A DNA stretch of 64,000 nt from Gorsachius magnificus (taxonomy: Eukaryota > Chordata > Aves > Pelecaniformes > Ardeidae), in contig CM067081.1 in assembly GCA_034008185.1 (NCBI GenBank), forward strand, positions 88,618,765 to 88,682,764, written 5' to 3'. The notes below the pieces were generated by a model. That model made no database searches and was not told the origin of the DNA. It was given only the letters and a program-made list of their open reading frames with translations. A program made the translations under genes and the position numbers. Within the stretch, counting starts at the first letter, position 1. The number at the start of each line of letters is the position of its first letter. Positions 13,007-26,300 of the stretch are shown here, piece by piece.

Positions 13007-13462
13007 AAGGAGAGGCGGAGAGGGCAGGCACCGTTCAGCCTGGAGAAGACTCAGTGGGATCTTCTCCATGTACGAAAATACCTGACAGTATTTATATATG
13101 ATGATGGGGTAGGGGGGGTATGTGTGTGTATATATGTAAATACCTGATGATATTTATAGAGGAGTAATGATTATGGAGCCAGACTGTTCTCAGTGGTGCC
13201 CAGTCACAGGACGAGAGGCAACGGGTGCAAATGGAAAGACGGGAGGTGCCACTGAACATAACAAGACACTTCTTTACTGTGAGGCTGATCAAGCCCTGGC
13301 ATGGGTTGCCCGGAGAGGTTGTGGAGTCTCCATCCATGGAGATATTAAAAACCCAGCTGGACACAGCCTGGAGCAACCTGCTCTCACTGACCCTGCCCTG
13401 AGAAGGGGGACAGAAAAGACAATCTCCAGAGGTGCCGTCCCTCCTCAGTTGATTCTGCATAA
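13007..13462 (+). mobile_element. CR1 LINE fragment, old and rearranged, + strand
   Basis: CR1 3' region signatures are readable: 'ttcagcctggagaaga', then 'ttctcagtggtgcccag', 'acttctttactgtgagg', 'gcccggagaggttgtggag', and the end around 'gacaatctccagaggtgccg'. No long ORF2 frame survives. Between about 13077 and 13165 the element contains a local duplication: 'aaatacctga...tatttata' occurs at 13077 and again near 13139, separated by a G-run and a GT/AT-rich tract. The canonical ATTCTRTG tail is not preserved. It is an older and more damaged copy than the others. Confidence 0.85.
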
Positions 13463-16400
13463 TCCAGCATGACAGCATGGTGTTTCTGTAAGACAGTATC
13501 ACTCGCTGTTTGCTGTGTCCCCCACACATGGGTGATAGGGTTGCGTGGAGAACTGGTACTGGAACACAGCTGACAGAGATGCTGTCCACTGGCACACGAA
13601 GGCAGTGAGTTGCTTGGGCACAGGCATATCTTTAATCTCCTGAAATGGTTAGTGACTTTGCTGCATCATGGCTTTTCAGGAACACTCTCAGCTCCACACA
13701 GTTTTATACAGGTCAAATGCTTTCCAGTGGGATAGAAAGAGCTTCCACAAAGGCCACTACAGGCAGTGGGAACAACAGGCAGAAAGCCAGTAAAGGCAAG
13801 GAAACGTCCCTTCTTCCAGAATTGCAAGAACCAGAAGCACATGAACGCATTTGGGAGCCATATTGAGTACATAACAGTGCTGTGCTTTATGTCTGTCTAT
13901 TTTTAAACACCAGAGGTATTATATCTGACTTTTAAGAAGGGAACGCTTTCATCAGGTGTTGCAGAAATAGTCCAAGAATCATTAAAAGCATGATTTTGGT
14001 CTGAATAAATTTTCTTCAGTATTCTAGTCTATTGGACTAAGCTCTTACAAGCCTGGTTCATAGAATGTTGAGATTTAAAGAGAAATATACCTTTCACTGT
14101 ATTCTGTTGGGGGTTGTTTTATTTTGGTTTTTAATCTTTAGGATGTAGGTTGCATTTTCAATACTTTTTCTGATAAAATATCTTTTAAAATGGACATTTA
14201 TTTTGAGGAAAAGGTAAGATTCTTGCAGAAAATGAGACTTCAAGAAAAATACCGAGTATTATGAAGTTTCCATTCTTTCCAGAGAGATAACAATGTGGCT
14301 TTCTGTAAGCATTTCACTGAATTAGTTTTACTGACATGTTTTCAGCCATAGTAAATTTCAAACAACTGATATCAAATGTTTATATAAATTAGTTTCAGGC
14401 CATGCAACTGTTTGTACTGCAGAAATAGGACCCTGAGTATTACCTGTCAGTCAGACAAGATAAAAATTTTCTATCATGAGACTTGAACACCTTCCCCCCC
14501 CCAAAAAAATACACAGCTCAGCATTTGGGTGGAACTTATTCAGCTTCTTGTTTCCACTTACAAAGTCAGAATGAATTGCTGGGGAGTAAATACTGGAGAC
14601 ACTAAACTGACTGTGTAGAATTGGGGGACAGAGGAAAAAGAAACAAAGACCATTATAGAAATTATTCTCCAAAAATTATTGTGTGGGAATGACAGTTCTG
14701 AAACAGGGCAGATACCATATTATTCAGCTGTCAGCAAGGGCTGAAAGATTCTGGGGGAGCTGTGATAGTTGCTATATGAAGGTGCTAGTCAACTCGTCAG
14801 ATGCTAGGAAAGAGGAAATTGGTGGCAAGAGGAGATAATAGAAGAGGCAAGTGGAGGTAAATCAGAAAGATGCTAGACTAAGGGAGAGCTAACAGATGCT
14901 GCCATGGGAACTGCCAAGCGAGAGCAGGAAAGCTTGCTTGGGTCTCAGATAGACCACACACCCTGCAACTTACACATTAACATGAACAATTTATCCTGTA
15001 AACCAAAAAGATATTCTAATAAAATAACAAAGAGATGAGGGGAAGAGAGAAGGAGGCTATTAGGAATGTAAGCAGTATCTGAACATATTTAGTGAACTCA
15101 TCAAACCAAGAGAAAGATGTACGGAAAAGGTCTCTGTAGGGGCTAGCTCATAGTATGTTAAAATTGCTTCTGCTTTTTGAGCCTAGTTACAGTTTAAAAG
15201 CTGCCTAAGGTTACTGTATTTGAACCAAAAATTTTCTTGAGGAAGCAAATGCATCCATTAAAATGTCACTGCTGTCTCTGGTTCCTCACATCTGAAAGCT
15301 TTCCTGGTTTTCCCCAGTTTACTCAAGTTGGGCTAATAAAATTAATTATCTCTTCTTACAAATTTGCCTCACTAGCATGCAAAACATCTGCTTTTCTTTC
15401 CTTTCTATGATTGTTTTTTTTTCTTTTTAACAATCTCTTTATACTGATCTTTGTCACCTCAGGAACATATCTATTGCCTGTCCTGAGATGAGGTAAAACG
15501 TAAGAAGAACATCTAACAGCTGTTTTGAAAATGGTTCAAGAAATAAAAAGAAAGTGGACAGCAGTACAGTTCCTAGTTGCTCTAAAGCAACTTCACTGCC
15601 GTGTCTGCCACGCGTAGCACCAGGAGCTGGACCAGCACGGGCTGCCAGGCTGTGACTGCGGCAGGTCAACCCACCCTCACCAAAGCTGCAGAAGTGGAAG
15701 GTGCTAGGTGTACTCTACCCAAAGCCGAGTCGCCTTATGGTATCTTATTTCCCCCCAGTCTCTCACCAGGTCAGATGTGGACCTTCTGGAAATGCAGGAG
15801 TGCCAAAACTCTGACATTTGGGCAGAAATTTCTATCTTAGCTTGAAAGGCGTAATCGGAACTCCCAAGGTGTCTACTGGCAGATGCTAATTCTGCTTCCT
15901 TATGGAAAGACAGGCTCTGAGTTTCACCTAATGAAACAGGTATTGAGCCTTTGCCAAAGGAAACCCCTCTGGAGTTAAGCCAGATACAATGTCCTGAAAA
16001 TCCTGCTTTGTAGTCCTCTGGCTCTGCAAACTGGAGCCCTAATTCACAATCGCTTAAACTGTGTCTCAGTTTAGGATGACTATGGTGTGCCCCAATGTCC
16101 TGTGCATGAGTTTTCTCCAGATGGAAGAGGATGATAGATTAACACTTTGAACTAAGTAGGATGAATGTGGTGAGGAGTGGAAGAAAACTGCATTCAGGTA
16201 AAATCCATATACATAGATAGTAGATGACAATACTCATTACACCTATTCCCCTTCAAATTGCTTTCCATTTCTGGCAGGTCTCTGCAAATTTGCTTAATGC
16301 TTAATCTTCCATATTAATGAATCACGAGAGTTAACGCTGTCAGGAGTTAACGTCAGTGTTGCTTAGGCAGAGCTGCATTAGGAGAAGGTGGTATTTTTGT

Positions 16401-19400
16401 AGCACGTTTGTTTAAAGCATCAGCAATGAAATCATGGCTATGAGATTCCATTCAAAGGTTTGAGAGGGCAGAAGCGCACAGAAAATGAAACTCCTAAATA
16501 TAAACATATGCTCACTACAGTGATGCTGGTTTTTACTTTTTAAGGCTGGTATGAAACCGTTCTTTCAATTATTTGGTGATGGCTTTTTGTATTACTTCAG
16601 ACTCCATTTTGCTCTTTTGACAGTCACAGATTTCTGGCTGTACCCCCTGACAGTTGCTAAGATGATGTGACAGCTGCTGACAGAATGTGAGTATTTATAG
16701 TCATTTGTGGTTCGCTATGCTCAAGGAGTAAGCTGGTCTCAACCCGTCTTTTGGCTAATACAAATACCAGCTAATGCAATTATGCAGCGTCTCTCTCTGC
16801 TAACAGCTTCATAGGGTTTTTTTTCTGGTTTATTGTGGCATGTATATTATTTCATACCATCTCAGATCAGCCAGTTACTCCTGTCCAATTTTGGTATTTG
16901 TCTGAAGCCTAACTTCCAGTTTTCATCTGCAGACAGTCTATCTTTCAGCTATTACAAATGCCTGCCTAATGCTTATTTGAAGGGTTTCGCTTTTCCTTTT
17001 CAGCCAAACTGTGCTCCAGACGGTCTGTCTTCTCCACCAAAATCTCTTCATTGCTCCTGTTGGCTCGGTTTGTCTATGAACCACAGGACAAAAATTTGCA
17101 ATTGAATGCCATTTGAAGGATGGCTGTGCTCTTCTTTCACCTTCACAGCTCAGTGCAAACTCAGACATTGCCTATGGCTTTTCAGTATGTTTTTAAAACC
17201 ATGACTTTCCCATGCATGTAGGGACAACTGTAGAATTGAGGTAGCTTCCTAATAACATCAAACTGAAAGTATAGGGGTTTTTTTTTCTGACTGTAACTTT
17301 CTTAATCTAATTTCTATTAATTACTTACAGGAAAAAACCTTAGGAATGTATGTCCAGCCAGTAATAAGGTTCATTTTGGAGGAAGAAGAAACGGATAATA
17401 TAAGCACACAACCTAAGCTCCCCGGCCTTTACTTGTAACATTACTTGCAAACTGAGCTTCAGAACTTCACAAGCTGAGTTAATATAAAGGTAAAAAGTAC
17501 AGTTTCAGGTTGTAGGTAGATAGTCCAGGCTTTTGCCTGTGCCCAGGCTACTGGCACAGGCAATCTCACTGCTATGGTGACGAAAACCCATGCTGATGAC
17601 GTTTTGCATTCATGCATCTATGCTTTTTTCACCTTGCTTGCTAGCACGTGGTCTGCTAGCTACAGAAAACAACACACTTCTAGTTTTGGAGGGTGTTCTG
17701 TTTTGTTTTGTTATTTTATTATTATGTTACAGTTTTACTGTGGTGTGTGCATGTTCCGGTTTGGGGTTTTTTTCCCGTTCCCAGTGACAGAAATACAAAA
17801 GGAGGAAGAAAACATTCCTGTCATGTTTTGACCTGTGGGAAGAAATGCATGATCTGTCTTGCCCAGCACCTGGCTGTTGTGGAAAAAGCAGACTTAGTCA
17901 TTAACTGCACTGTGCCTGATGTGATGACTGATGCTGTCTTCCAGTCAGAATAACATCAGTAACTTCTGAAGAGAGCCCTGCTTTCCCCTCCAGGAAACAG
18001 CTGTAAAACATGATCTTGCGCATAGTCAGAGGTCCTTAGCTTTTGTTTGTCCTATTCCATAAAGAGGTCCTTAGCTGTTTTTAAGGTCTGCTGTCCTGAA
18101 TTAAGTTGAAAAGCAGAAACTTCTCTAAACAAAAAATAAATAAATCAGTCTGTGTACAATTTCCTCATTTTCAAACATTGCATTTGATTTCCATCACTTT
18201 TATTTTAATGAGGTTCAGAATGCTTCAGATTTCAAAATTTGCTTTGAACAGCAGATGCACAATGGTTCATGTAGGAAATGCCACATTGAAATGTTTCCAC
18301 ATAAACCAAAGTTAAAAAATAGTTTCCTGTCAATAAGTCTTTCAGAAATCACCCCTCTTGTCAGAAGCTTCAGTTCAGATGAACTGGCATTTCTGACACA
18401 AAAACTTCTCAAAATTCTTGATAACCCTCCTCTAGAAGTTGGAGATTATAAATCAAGACCAGGAACGAAAAATCTACAGAAATTCACCCTAGGGAAAGAA
18501 CTTCTTAATCCTAATCTATTCTTTTTGATGCTGAAGATCTGTGAGGTTTGTCTTTGCCCATCAGTGCCCTTGGACACGTATGAGATGCTCACAAAGTGGC
18601 ACTTACTTGGTCCTTAAGACATTATTTGTCTTACTGCTCATCAACACTCCTTTGGGGAAAAACTTCTCCCATTGCTGAAAAGCTCTGCAATCAAATATAT
18701 GTACTTTATCACAGCAATGGCAGAGAAAATGCACTACCTGCCTCTATTCTCCCTCAGGATGCTGATTGTTGGCTGCCCCCCTTACCACCAATTTGGGCTC
18801 CTAATTTTATAAGGTTCTTTCAGCTCTTTGTTCTACTATGAATTACTGTGAATTTCCTTTCTGTTGTTCTACTGCCATATCCAATTGCTCATAAGTTACT
18901 TTAAAAGATAAGACAATGCAAATAATTACTCATATCTGGATGAAAGTGTAACAATATATAAAAAAAATAATAGTTTGATTCTGCCTCTTTATATTTCTCC
19001 CCTATATTGACTGCCAGAAACTGATTTGCTACTTCAGAAGTGAGATAAAATCAAACTTGTTAACTTCAGATTTAATGAAAGCCTCTCTCTTCTCTCTTTT
19101 ATTGCTTCTTTACTGATAAGAGTCTTTGTCTAAGCTTTCCTCTTAAAAGCACAAATGTATAGCTTCTGGCACACCTGATATTCTTTTTCGTGTAGAAATT
19201 TGTCCATCTGAATAGGCATGAAAATTACAATTTTGTTTTGTTATCTATTTCATTGTAGTCACTGTATTTCTTTATTTTTACAGCTGCTGCCAGGATCCAA
19301 ATAAAAAGCAAATCCCCTTATTAATTTCTTTAACAGTGATATAGGTGTTCCTTCTCTTACGTTAATGAGCCACCTTGTCTGAAATGGGTGTTTTGTTACT

Positions 19401-22400
19401 GGCAGTAGGTGAAAAGTCAACGGCTCTATAGTGGAAAAGCCCAAGTTGCATCTAAGTTCAACTGTATAATATGCTGTAGCTGAGAAACAGGATTTAATTT
19501 CATTACTAAACCTGTCCATGCCTTTGCAAGCTGGACAATTTTAGTTTACTTTTCTTAGCTGTTTGGGTATCCAAGCTTGTGAGAAATCTGATGTGCAGTC
19601 CTATGGCACGGAAAATTGTTGATTTATTTTTCTAATACAAACTTTTCTTGTTAGCTTGAACTCAGCTGAACATAATTTGCCCCCCAGGAAAGGTCTTTGA
19701 CTGTGCTTCCCATCTGCACTGATGATGATGATGTCTGCTAGATTTCCCTACAACCGAAATACCTCAGCCTATCCTATATATCGTATGCGATGGAGCTTAA
19801 TGCTTGTCCTGTGATAGCCTGCAGGACCTCCCGCTGTTCAGCTTCTGAGCCAGGGCTGACATCAGGATTTCTGTCTATAAGCTTGGCCCATCACTATGGG
19901 ACAGAGGGGCTGTGTCACCTTCTGAAGGCCAGTACGCCTCTTGGGGTGAAACCACAGATGGCATCAGCTCCTCCAGATGGTGCGCCCCCAGGGGCAATGA
20001 TCTCAACAGGCATCTTGCTCAATGGAGCTGAGAGGATGCAGTTATTCCTGATGCGAGGCAGGTGAAAATGAAAGTCATCATAAAAATGGAAGAAAGAGAA
20101 ACATCTGGTAGATGCAAAGGGTCATGTTCCTTGAGAAGAAAATCTAAGCAGTTCAGCGTCTGGAAGGGGGCTGAAAAACAAAGTACTCGAAAGCCCCAGG
20201 AAACAGAGGTAGGAAACTGCATTCACAGGTGGTTTTTATTCTGAGGAACCGTGAAAAATCTCCTGCTGCATCTAAACAGACAGGTGGTCCATTTATAAAC
20301 GCTTTTCTACTGCTGAAGGTGCTTTTTGTGGCAAGTATCGTGTATAAAACTAAAAGGTTAAACCAAAAACTGAAATAGTGGAGCCGGGAGGAAAGTGTAC
20401 TTATGGTCCTGGTGATTTGAAGGCTTTGCTGTTGGTGTAGACACCTGGCATTTGGCTTAGAGGCCAGTGCAGAGGGGGCACTGCTGAAGCACCTGGGCTC
20501 AGAAAGTGTGCACAGAGCAGCAGACCTCCAACTATGGTAGCTGAGGGGTCACGGCATGTTCTTCAGTCTGATTTATTCAGTTTAAGGACTGTCAGGCAAA
20601 TATCGTTGCCAAGAAATAGCCCCGAATGTGAGGAAGAGATGATGCACGTTCCCACCACACGTACGGCAGCTTTTAAGTGGATCTAATGTTTGACCCAAAG
20701 ACAGCAAATGGTGTTTCTAACAAGAATAAATTGCAGTAGATACATGGTTTTGTTTCCAGACTCTATTCTGCAGAAGAGACCCCAGAAGAAGACAAGAGTA
20801 GGATGGATCTCTACAACGGCAGCTGAGAATTAATCCTTAACCTCTAAACTTCAATCTGTTGCTTTTCTGTAGGTTCACGAGACAGGAAACTGTCTAATGC
20901 CATGTCCAGTGCATTTGTTCCAAACTGGTATGGCTGAATGACTAAAATATGACTGTCAAATCCAAAACTGTTACTGTGTAGATTCTTCAAGGAATTCTTA
21001 CATCAAAGCAGACCCTGGGTTTCTTTTAAATATGGTACAATAGCCATGAGTTTTGTCACTCCTACACTTAAATGTGTGAATTTCTTTAACAAAAGCATTG
21101 ACAAACCTGCCTCATTCAAAGAAGGGATTCATAGGAAAGAGATTTTTATTTTTAGCTTTCAGGGAACCCAAGGAGCTGGCAACCAAAACAGCAGCAGATG
21201 GGAATCCTGTTGTCTCTGCTCAGGAAGGACCTTCAAAGGCTTTGGGCCATCTTTCCATCTCAGCAAATCCTAACTTGAGCTTTCGGTAACGTTTTGGAAT
21301 ATGTGATCACCTTAACAGAGTCTGAAAAAAACCAAGCAAACTGGGTAGAAAAAGCATTGAGCCTATTTCCCCCTCTACTGGCACCTGTTTCTTCAGGATG
21401 AGTAAACAGACTTCCAAATAGAAAATAAGCTGGAATGATGTTTCAAGAATTTTGCTTGTATCTTTCTGCAGCTGGGCAGCAGATGTGCTGGATGAAGGAT
21501 GCTCTGGGCAGCCTGCAAAGGCTGGGCAGATACCTCATTCTAACAGCCAGTTACTGTCGCATCCCTCCCGGTGAAACCGTAAAGCTTGCCTCCTCACCTT
21601 GCAACGCAGTGAAAACAATGAGAGCAATGCCAAGGAGAACTCAAAATAAATGGCTTTGATCTACAACCAAGCCTTCCTGACAGTAACCGAACAGGCTGTC
21701 AGTAGCCTCATCCGTCTTGCTCCCAAATCCTGCCACACTGGAAGGCATCTGCCTTTTCTTAATACCTCCTGGTCTTTAGCCACTGAGAAGCTCAGTTCTC
21801 CTCTGCATCCTTGTGTTCTTGCTGGCAGCGTTTCAGTGCCCAGCCTGTGCTTCCCATGAAACCTTTGGGAATCCTGTGAAAACTGCAAGATGGCAGGTTT
21901 TACCACAAGGGCCCTACGTGGTGCCTACAAACGTCCCGCAGTCCCCTCAACTTGTTCAAGTTCCTGGAATACCACCTTGATGAAGGGAGGCCTCCATGTG
22001 CATTTCAGCTGTTTTGTGTCTTCTGTTCTTTATCCACTAATTCTTGACATTCCTTTGCATTTTCTTCCATGCTGATTCCTCATCTGCCATTTCTGAGGCC
22101 TACCCATTGTGGCCCCAAGATCTTCTTCCTGAGTGGCAATACCTCATCATAGCGTAGGTATTTAGCGTTGTCCTCCTCCCCTTGAGCTTGGTGTCTATTG
22201 ATACAGAGCGTCACCTGCTGTGTTGTCACCTGGTGCTGTAACCACCCCTCTGCTGCTTCTTGCAGCCAGCATTCAGGCTGACTATCCAGAACACCTCGGT
22301 GGGTGGCCAAACTCCATCATTGCGTTACTCATTCCATTTTGCTGGAACTCACCTGGATACGTTGCACAGCACTGGCTCCTGGAAAGATCCTTACAGGCTC

Positions 22401-22540
22401 CGGAAAGGATCCTTCCAGCAGGTGAAACACGGGGGAACGTGGAGAGTCCCTCGGTGTACTCCTACCCTTGACATGCTCTCCTTCAGCCAGCGCAGAAGAC
22501 GCTGCTGCTTTCCACCTCGCTGCAGCCAAGGTTATCGGGA
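13463..22540. other. Intergenic, no gene recognised
   Basis: About 9 kb of AT-rich sequence with no supportable exon on either strand. Small-scale structure seen: a direct repeat of 'agaggtccttagct' near 18029 and 18064; a GATGATGATGATG run near 19721; a direct repeat of GTCACCTG at 22210 and 22225; and a TAAT/TTAAC-motif patch at 16300-16440. No mobile element was recognised. Confidence 0.55.
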
Positions 22541-22552
22541 AGCCTTTGGTGA

Positions 22553-22603
22553 GGGGCTCCCTGGGTTTGGAAGGGGCTCCCTGGGTTTGGAAGGGGCTCC
22601 CTT
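22553..22603. repeat. 20-bp tandem repeat, about 2.5 copies
   Basis: The unit GGGGCTCCCTGGGTTTGGAA occurs twice perfectly, followed by a partial third copy (GGGGCTCCC). It lies at the upstream edge of the transporter gene's CpG island. Confidence 0.92.
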
Positions 22604-23320
22604 CCAACGCCCGCTACAGCCACCAAGCCACCCGCCGCCCCTGCAGAGCCCCCGGTGCCCAGGGCTGCTCAGGCCGGGCTGGGGCGAAGGCGGCCCCGGG
22701 GAATCCGCCCGCCCCGGCTGACTCCCCCCCCCCCGGCCCCACGGGCCCCTCCACGGAGGCCGAGCAGAGGCGCCGGCAGCCGCCGGGACGCGGCTCCCCG
22801 CAGCCGGCGTGGGGAGCGACTGCCCCCCGGGCTCGCCGCGGCCCACCCCGCCGGTGCCCGGGCCGTTGGGCTGCAGGAGGCAGAGCGGAGGCCGGGCCTT
22901 GCGCGCCGCCCTCCCGGCCCCGGCTCCAGCCCCCGGGCTAATCACAACCCCCCCCCCACCGCAGCTCCCGCGCTCCCTAGCGCCCAGCGGGCGGGCACCG
23001 GACCCCGCCGCCCCCGCTGCCGCCCGTCCCCCGTCCCCTCGTCGCCGCCGGGGCAGGTCGGCGGGGGCCGGCGGCCGCGCCGCCATGGAGGGCGAGGCGA
23101 ACGGGACCCTCCAGCCGTCCTGCGGCGGCAGCGCCGCCTCGCCGGCCGCCCGGCCGGGGGCCCCCCCCCCCCCCCCCCCCCGCACCCCCCCGGCCGGGGG
23201 GGGCCGCCCGGCCCCTGTCCCGCCCGCCCCGCCGAACCGGGGGCTGAGCCAGCCCCTGGGGCTGCGCCTGGCCTCGGGGTCCCCCGCGGCGAGACCCGGT
23301 GCGTGGAGGTGACCGCTGAG
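22590..23320 (+). promoter_or_regulatory. CpG island and probable promoter / first exon of the OST-alpha gene
   Basis: Extremely GC- and CpG-rich sequence surrounds the proposed start codon at 23085, with many CCGCC/GGCGG boxes and no evident TATA box. This is the arrangement of a CpG-island promoter. The transcription start cannot be placed from sequence. I looked for, and did not find, a convincing inverted hexamer pair of the kind used by the bile acid receptor FXR, which regulates mammalian SLC51A. Confidence 0.6.
23085..23298 (+). CDS. SLC51A: OST-alpha exon 1 (start codon, proline-rich N-terminus)
   Basis: ATG at 23085 in a strong Kozak context (GCCGCCATGG). It encodes 71 residues rich in Pro, Ala and Gly, with a sequon at N6. 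It contains a C21 homopolymer (23161-23181) read as a proline run. The donor chosen is CCCG/GTGCGT; its phase 1 end restores a glycine codon with exon 2 and gives the correct frame. This is the least certain exon: an alternative donor at 23309 (GAG/GTGACC) would be out of phase, and the homopolymer length may be misassembled. Confidence 0.62.
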
Positions 23321-26300
23321 GTGTGGGGCTGCTCCGCCTGCAGCCCAGCCCAGCAGCGTCGGGGTTCTTTGGAGCAGGCTAGGTTACGGAGGCTGGGGCA
23401 GAGGCGCCTTGGGGCGCTGCTCGGTACGCCTTTGGAGGGGGTACTGCCACCGTGGGAGCCGGTGCCAGCAATGAGCGCGACCTTCTCCCAAATTAAGCAT
23501 GGCTCGGCTGCAGTGCTTTCTCCTGTCTCTCTCCTTGGGAGAAACTAAACCTCAACCATCAGCCGTGGGTAGAAGTTGATATCCATGCCCAGTGCCAGCG
23601 GAGACATAAAACCCGTCACCCGTGGATAAATGTTGATATCCGTATCCAGCTTTAAGGGAGAAGTAAAAAAGAATTTGGTGATGGCATCAAGTTTTATCTC
23701 AGGCTAGTATATCGGGGGCTTATCTTTATGTTGTTCGCGTGCCCCGCAAATGTCCACCGAGCCTCTAAAAGTTTTGTGTGCCTAAGGAAGTTACGCACAA
23801 ACATGCCTATGGAAGCAGAGACCTACTACTGAGCAAAATACATTTTTGTTTGTAGTCTGCTGGAAAAGTTCCCAGCATGTGTATTTACTGTATTTATTTA
23901 TATTATGTAGTATGTATTTATTTATACTGTGTTACGTATTTACATTTATCTAAGGACATTTTTCCTGGAACTCCACTTTTCTGAAGGGGACTTTTGCACA
24001 ATGCTTTGAGAACATGGAGGCATATTCTTCCCATATGCTGTCTGTGGATCCTGGAAAGATTTAGTCGTGAACTTAAGTATTTAAATCATCCTGTGGCATC
24101 ACTGGTCTATCTATATAGCTAAGGATGAGTGCAAGCCTTTGCAGCAATAGGGCTAAGAAGCCCCTCAGAGACGGTGTCTTTACATCAAATGTTTGTAATG
24201 CTTACGAAATAAATCAGAACTGTCTGTTTTCTTTTCTCTCTCTGCAGGCCTTGACCTACCAGGGAGATTTCTCTTCGCGATCTTGACTCTGATGACGCTG
24301 ATTGCCAGTCTGGTGTTTATAGAGGAAGCGGTCTACATCTACAGGAAAGTCCCCTCCTCCAAAAGATCAATCATAATTTGGATTAATGCTGCAGCTCCAG
24401 TAAGTTATCATGGAAAAGAGATAAAATTGAATGTTGAAGATAGGGTTTCCCTGAAAATCCACATGAACCTACTTTATCTCTGCCCTTCGTACAACCCTCC
24501 TCTGTTTCTCTGTAGGTGATCGCTACTACTTCATGCATTGGCATGTGGATTCCTCGCTCAACGATGTTTACAGATTTCACAGCAGCAGCGTGAGTATTCT
24601 GCTTGTTTCTAGATGTTGCCCCAAACCCTGAATTTCTTCCCTTTAAACATCTGCTGCTCTTGGTAAACACAGTCATTTTGTAAATTTAACAATTTAGTAA
24701 TTTTTGGTTTAAGTGGAAATCTCTTGGCAGCTCTTTTCTGGGAGGTGGAAAATACCCGAAGCAGTTCCCAGTGCTACAGTCCCCTAGTGTGGGAACCTCA
24801 GTATGAAAGATCTGTGACACGCATGTAATTGATCCCTCGGATTGACAGTAGCTTTGAAGCAGTACTCTTTCTTTCCTCTCTCTGCGTGTCATGTGGAATG
24901 AGACTCTGACCTGTGACTTTTCTGTGCTTTTACTAACGATGAGCCGTGGAGGTCTATTATTAATGGTGGTAAGTGAACCTCCGATGAGTATATCAATGTA
25001 AAAATGTTCCGTGGTTGTCCTGATAAAAGCACTTTCTGTATGAGCATGACAGCTCTGACATGCACAGAGAAGAGCGGAGAAACATGGTCCTTGCTTTCTG
25101 GAGGTGATGGTGCAGCCCTGGGAGGCAGAGCCAGATGGGGGGACGCCATGGCTTTGGGCACTCCACGTTGATTTGGGGATGATTTTGGAACCCACTTGAG
25201 GACAGTATCACAGACTCTCATGAATGGCCTCACCCCTTGTCGCACTGCGTTTACTACGAGAGTAGAGTAAAAAAGGAGGGAAAACACAGTCGTAGGGAAC
25301 CTGTGAGCATGCAGCAATTTGTGCAGGTAGTGCAGATTACGAAAAACTTCCAAGGATCCAGTCCTATGGCACTTTAAGCCTTTCTGAATCCTGCCTCCTC
25401 CCTTGCCCAAGCTGCAGGTTCCTGTCCCCTCACTTGCATCCACTACCACTCACAGTCTCCGGCTACACAGCAAGCTCCCTCAAGGAGGCAGCGCAGCTGA
25501 AGAGGACCTCTTTTATTTGGTGGTGTTGGACTTCAGTGAACCAGTTCCCTAAATCAGTTTGGGAAAGGGAGGAAAGGGCAGTTGCACAATCTGTAGTTCC
25601 TGGGAAAGGCAGTGAATGTGCAGCGGGTGAAGGAGGGAGAGGTGGGGTTGCAGCAGTCAGTGCTGGGATCAGCTTTGGTTGCAGAGGAGCCACACCCTGA
25701 CTGGGGCAGCACATGCAATGCTAGCTATGTATATATATGTATGTATGTATGTATGTATGAACCTAGCCATGATTGCTGCTGTCGGTTTTGGTGGTTTTTT
25801 TTTTAAAGGAGGAACAGGACTTGTTGCGAAAAGTTTGGACCAGTCAGGACTAGGTAACAGATAGAAAAATACGGCCATAATGACTTGGGCCAGAAAAGCC
25901 TGTGCTTTAATACTGACTCTGCCACCAGCCACCAGTGTGGCTTTGGGAAATTTCACAGCTACGCTGTGGGCTCAGTTTATTCCTCCTTTGGTGAAGTTAG
26001 GGCAGTTCTGGTCCTCCAAGGTGAAGGAAGGCTGAAGGCTTTTCACAGTTAGTGCTAGATTTTCTGTTGATTGCAAAGCGCAAGCTGTAAAAACCCAGGA
26101 CAGAAGGCAGCACTGGCATGCAAGAGACACACAGGCAAGTTCAAGCTGGTATTTTCTTCCTCTCCTAGATTTTTTGCAATAGTTATCCATAAGTTCCTGA
26201 TGATGATGATTAAAGAGTGCGGAGGTCAAAAGCTGCTCCTCAGGCGGTTTGAAAATGGTCGCTTCAAGATCAGCACCGGTCCCTGCTGCTGCTGCTGCCT

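Noticed and set aside
22532..23548. Long frames (297 aa + and 217 aa minus) across the transporter's CpG island
   Set aside because: They are composition-driven shadows. The frame that joins exon 2 in phase is the 23085 ATG frame.
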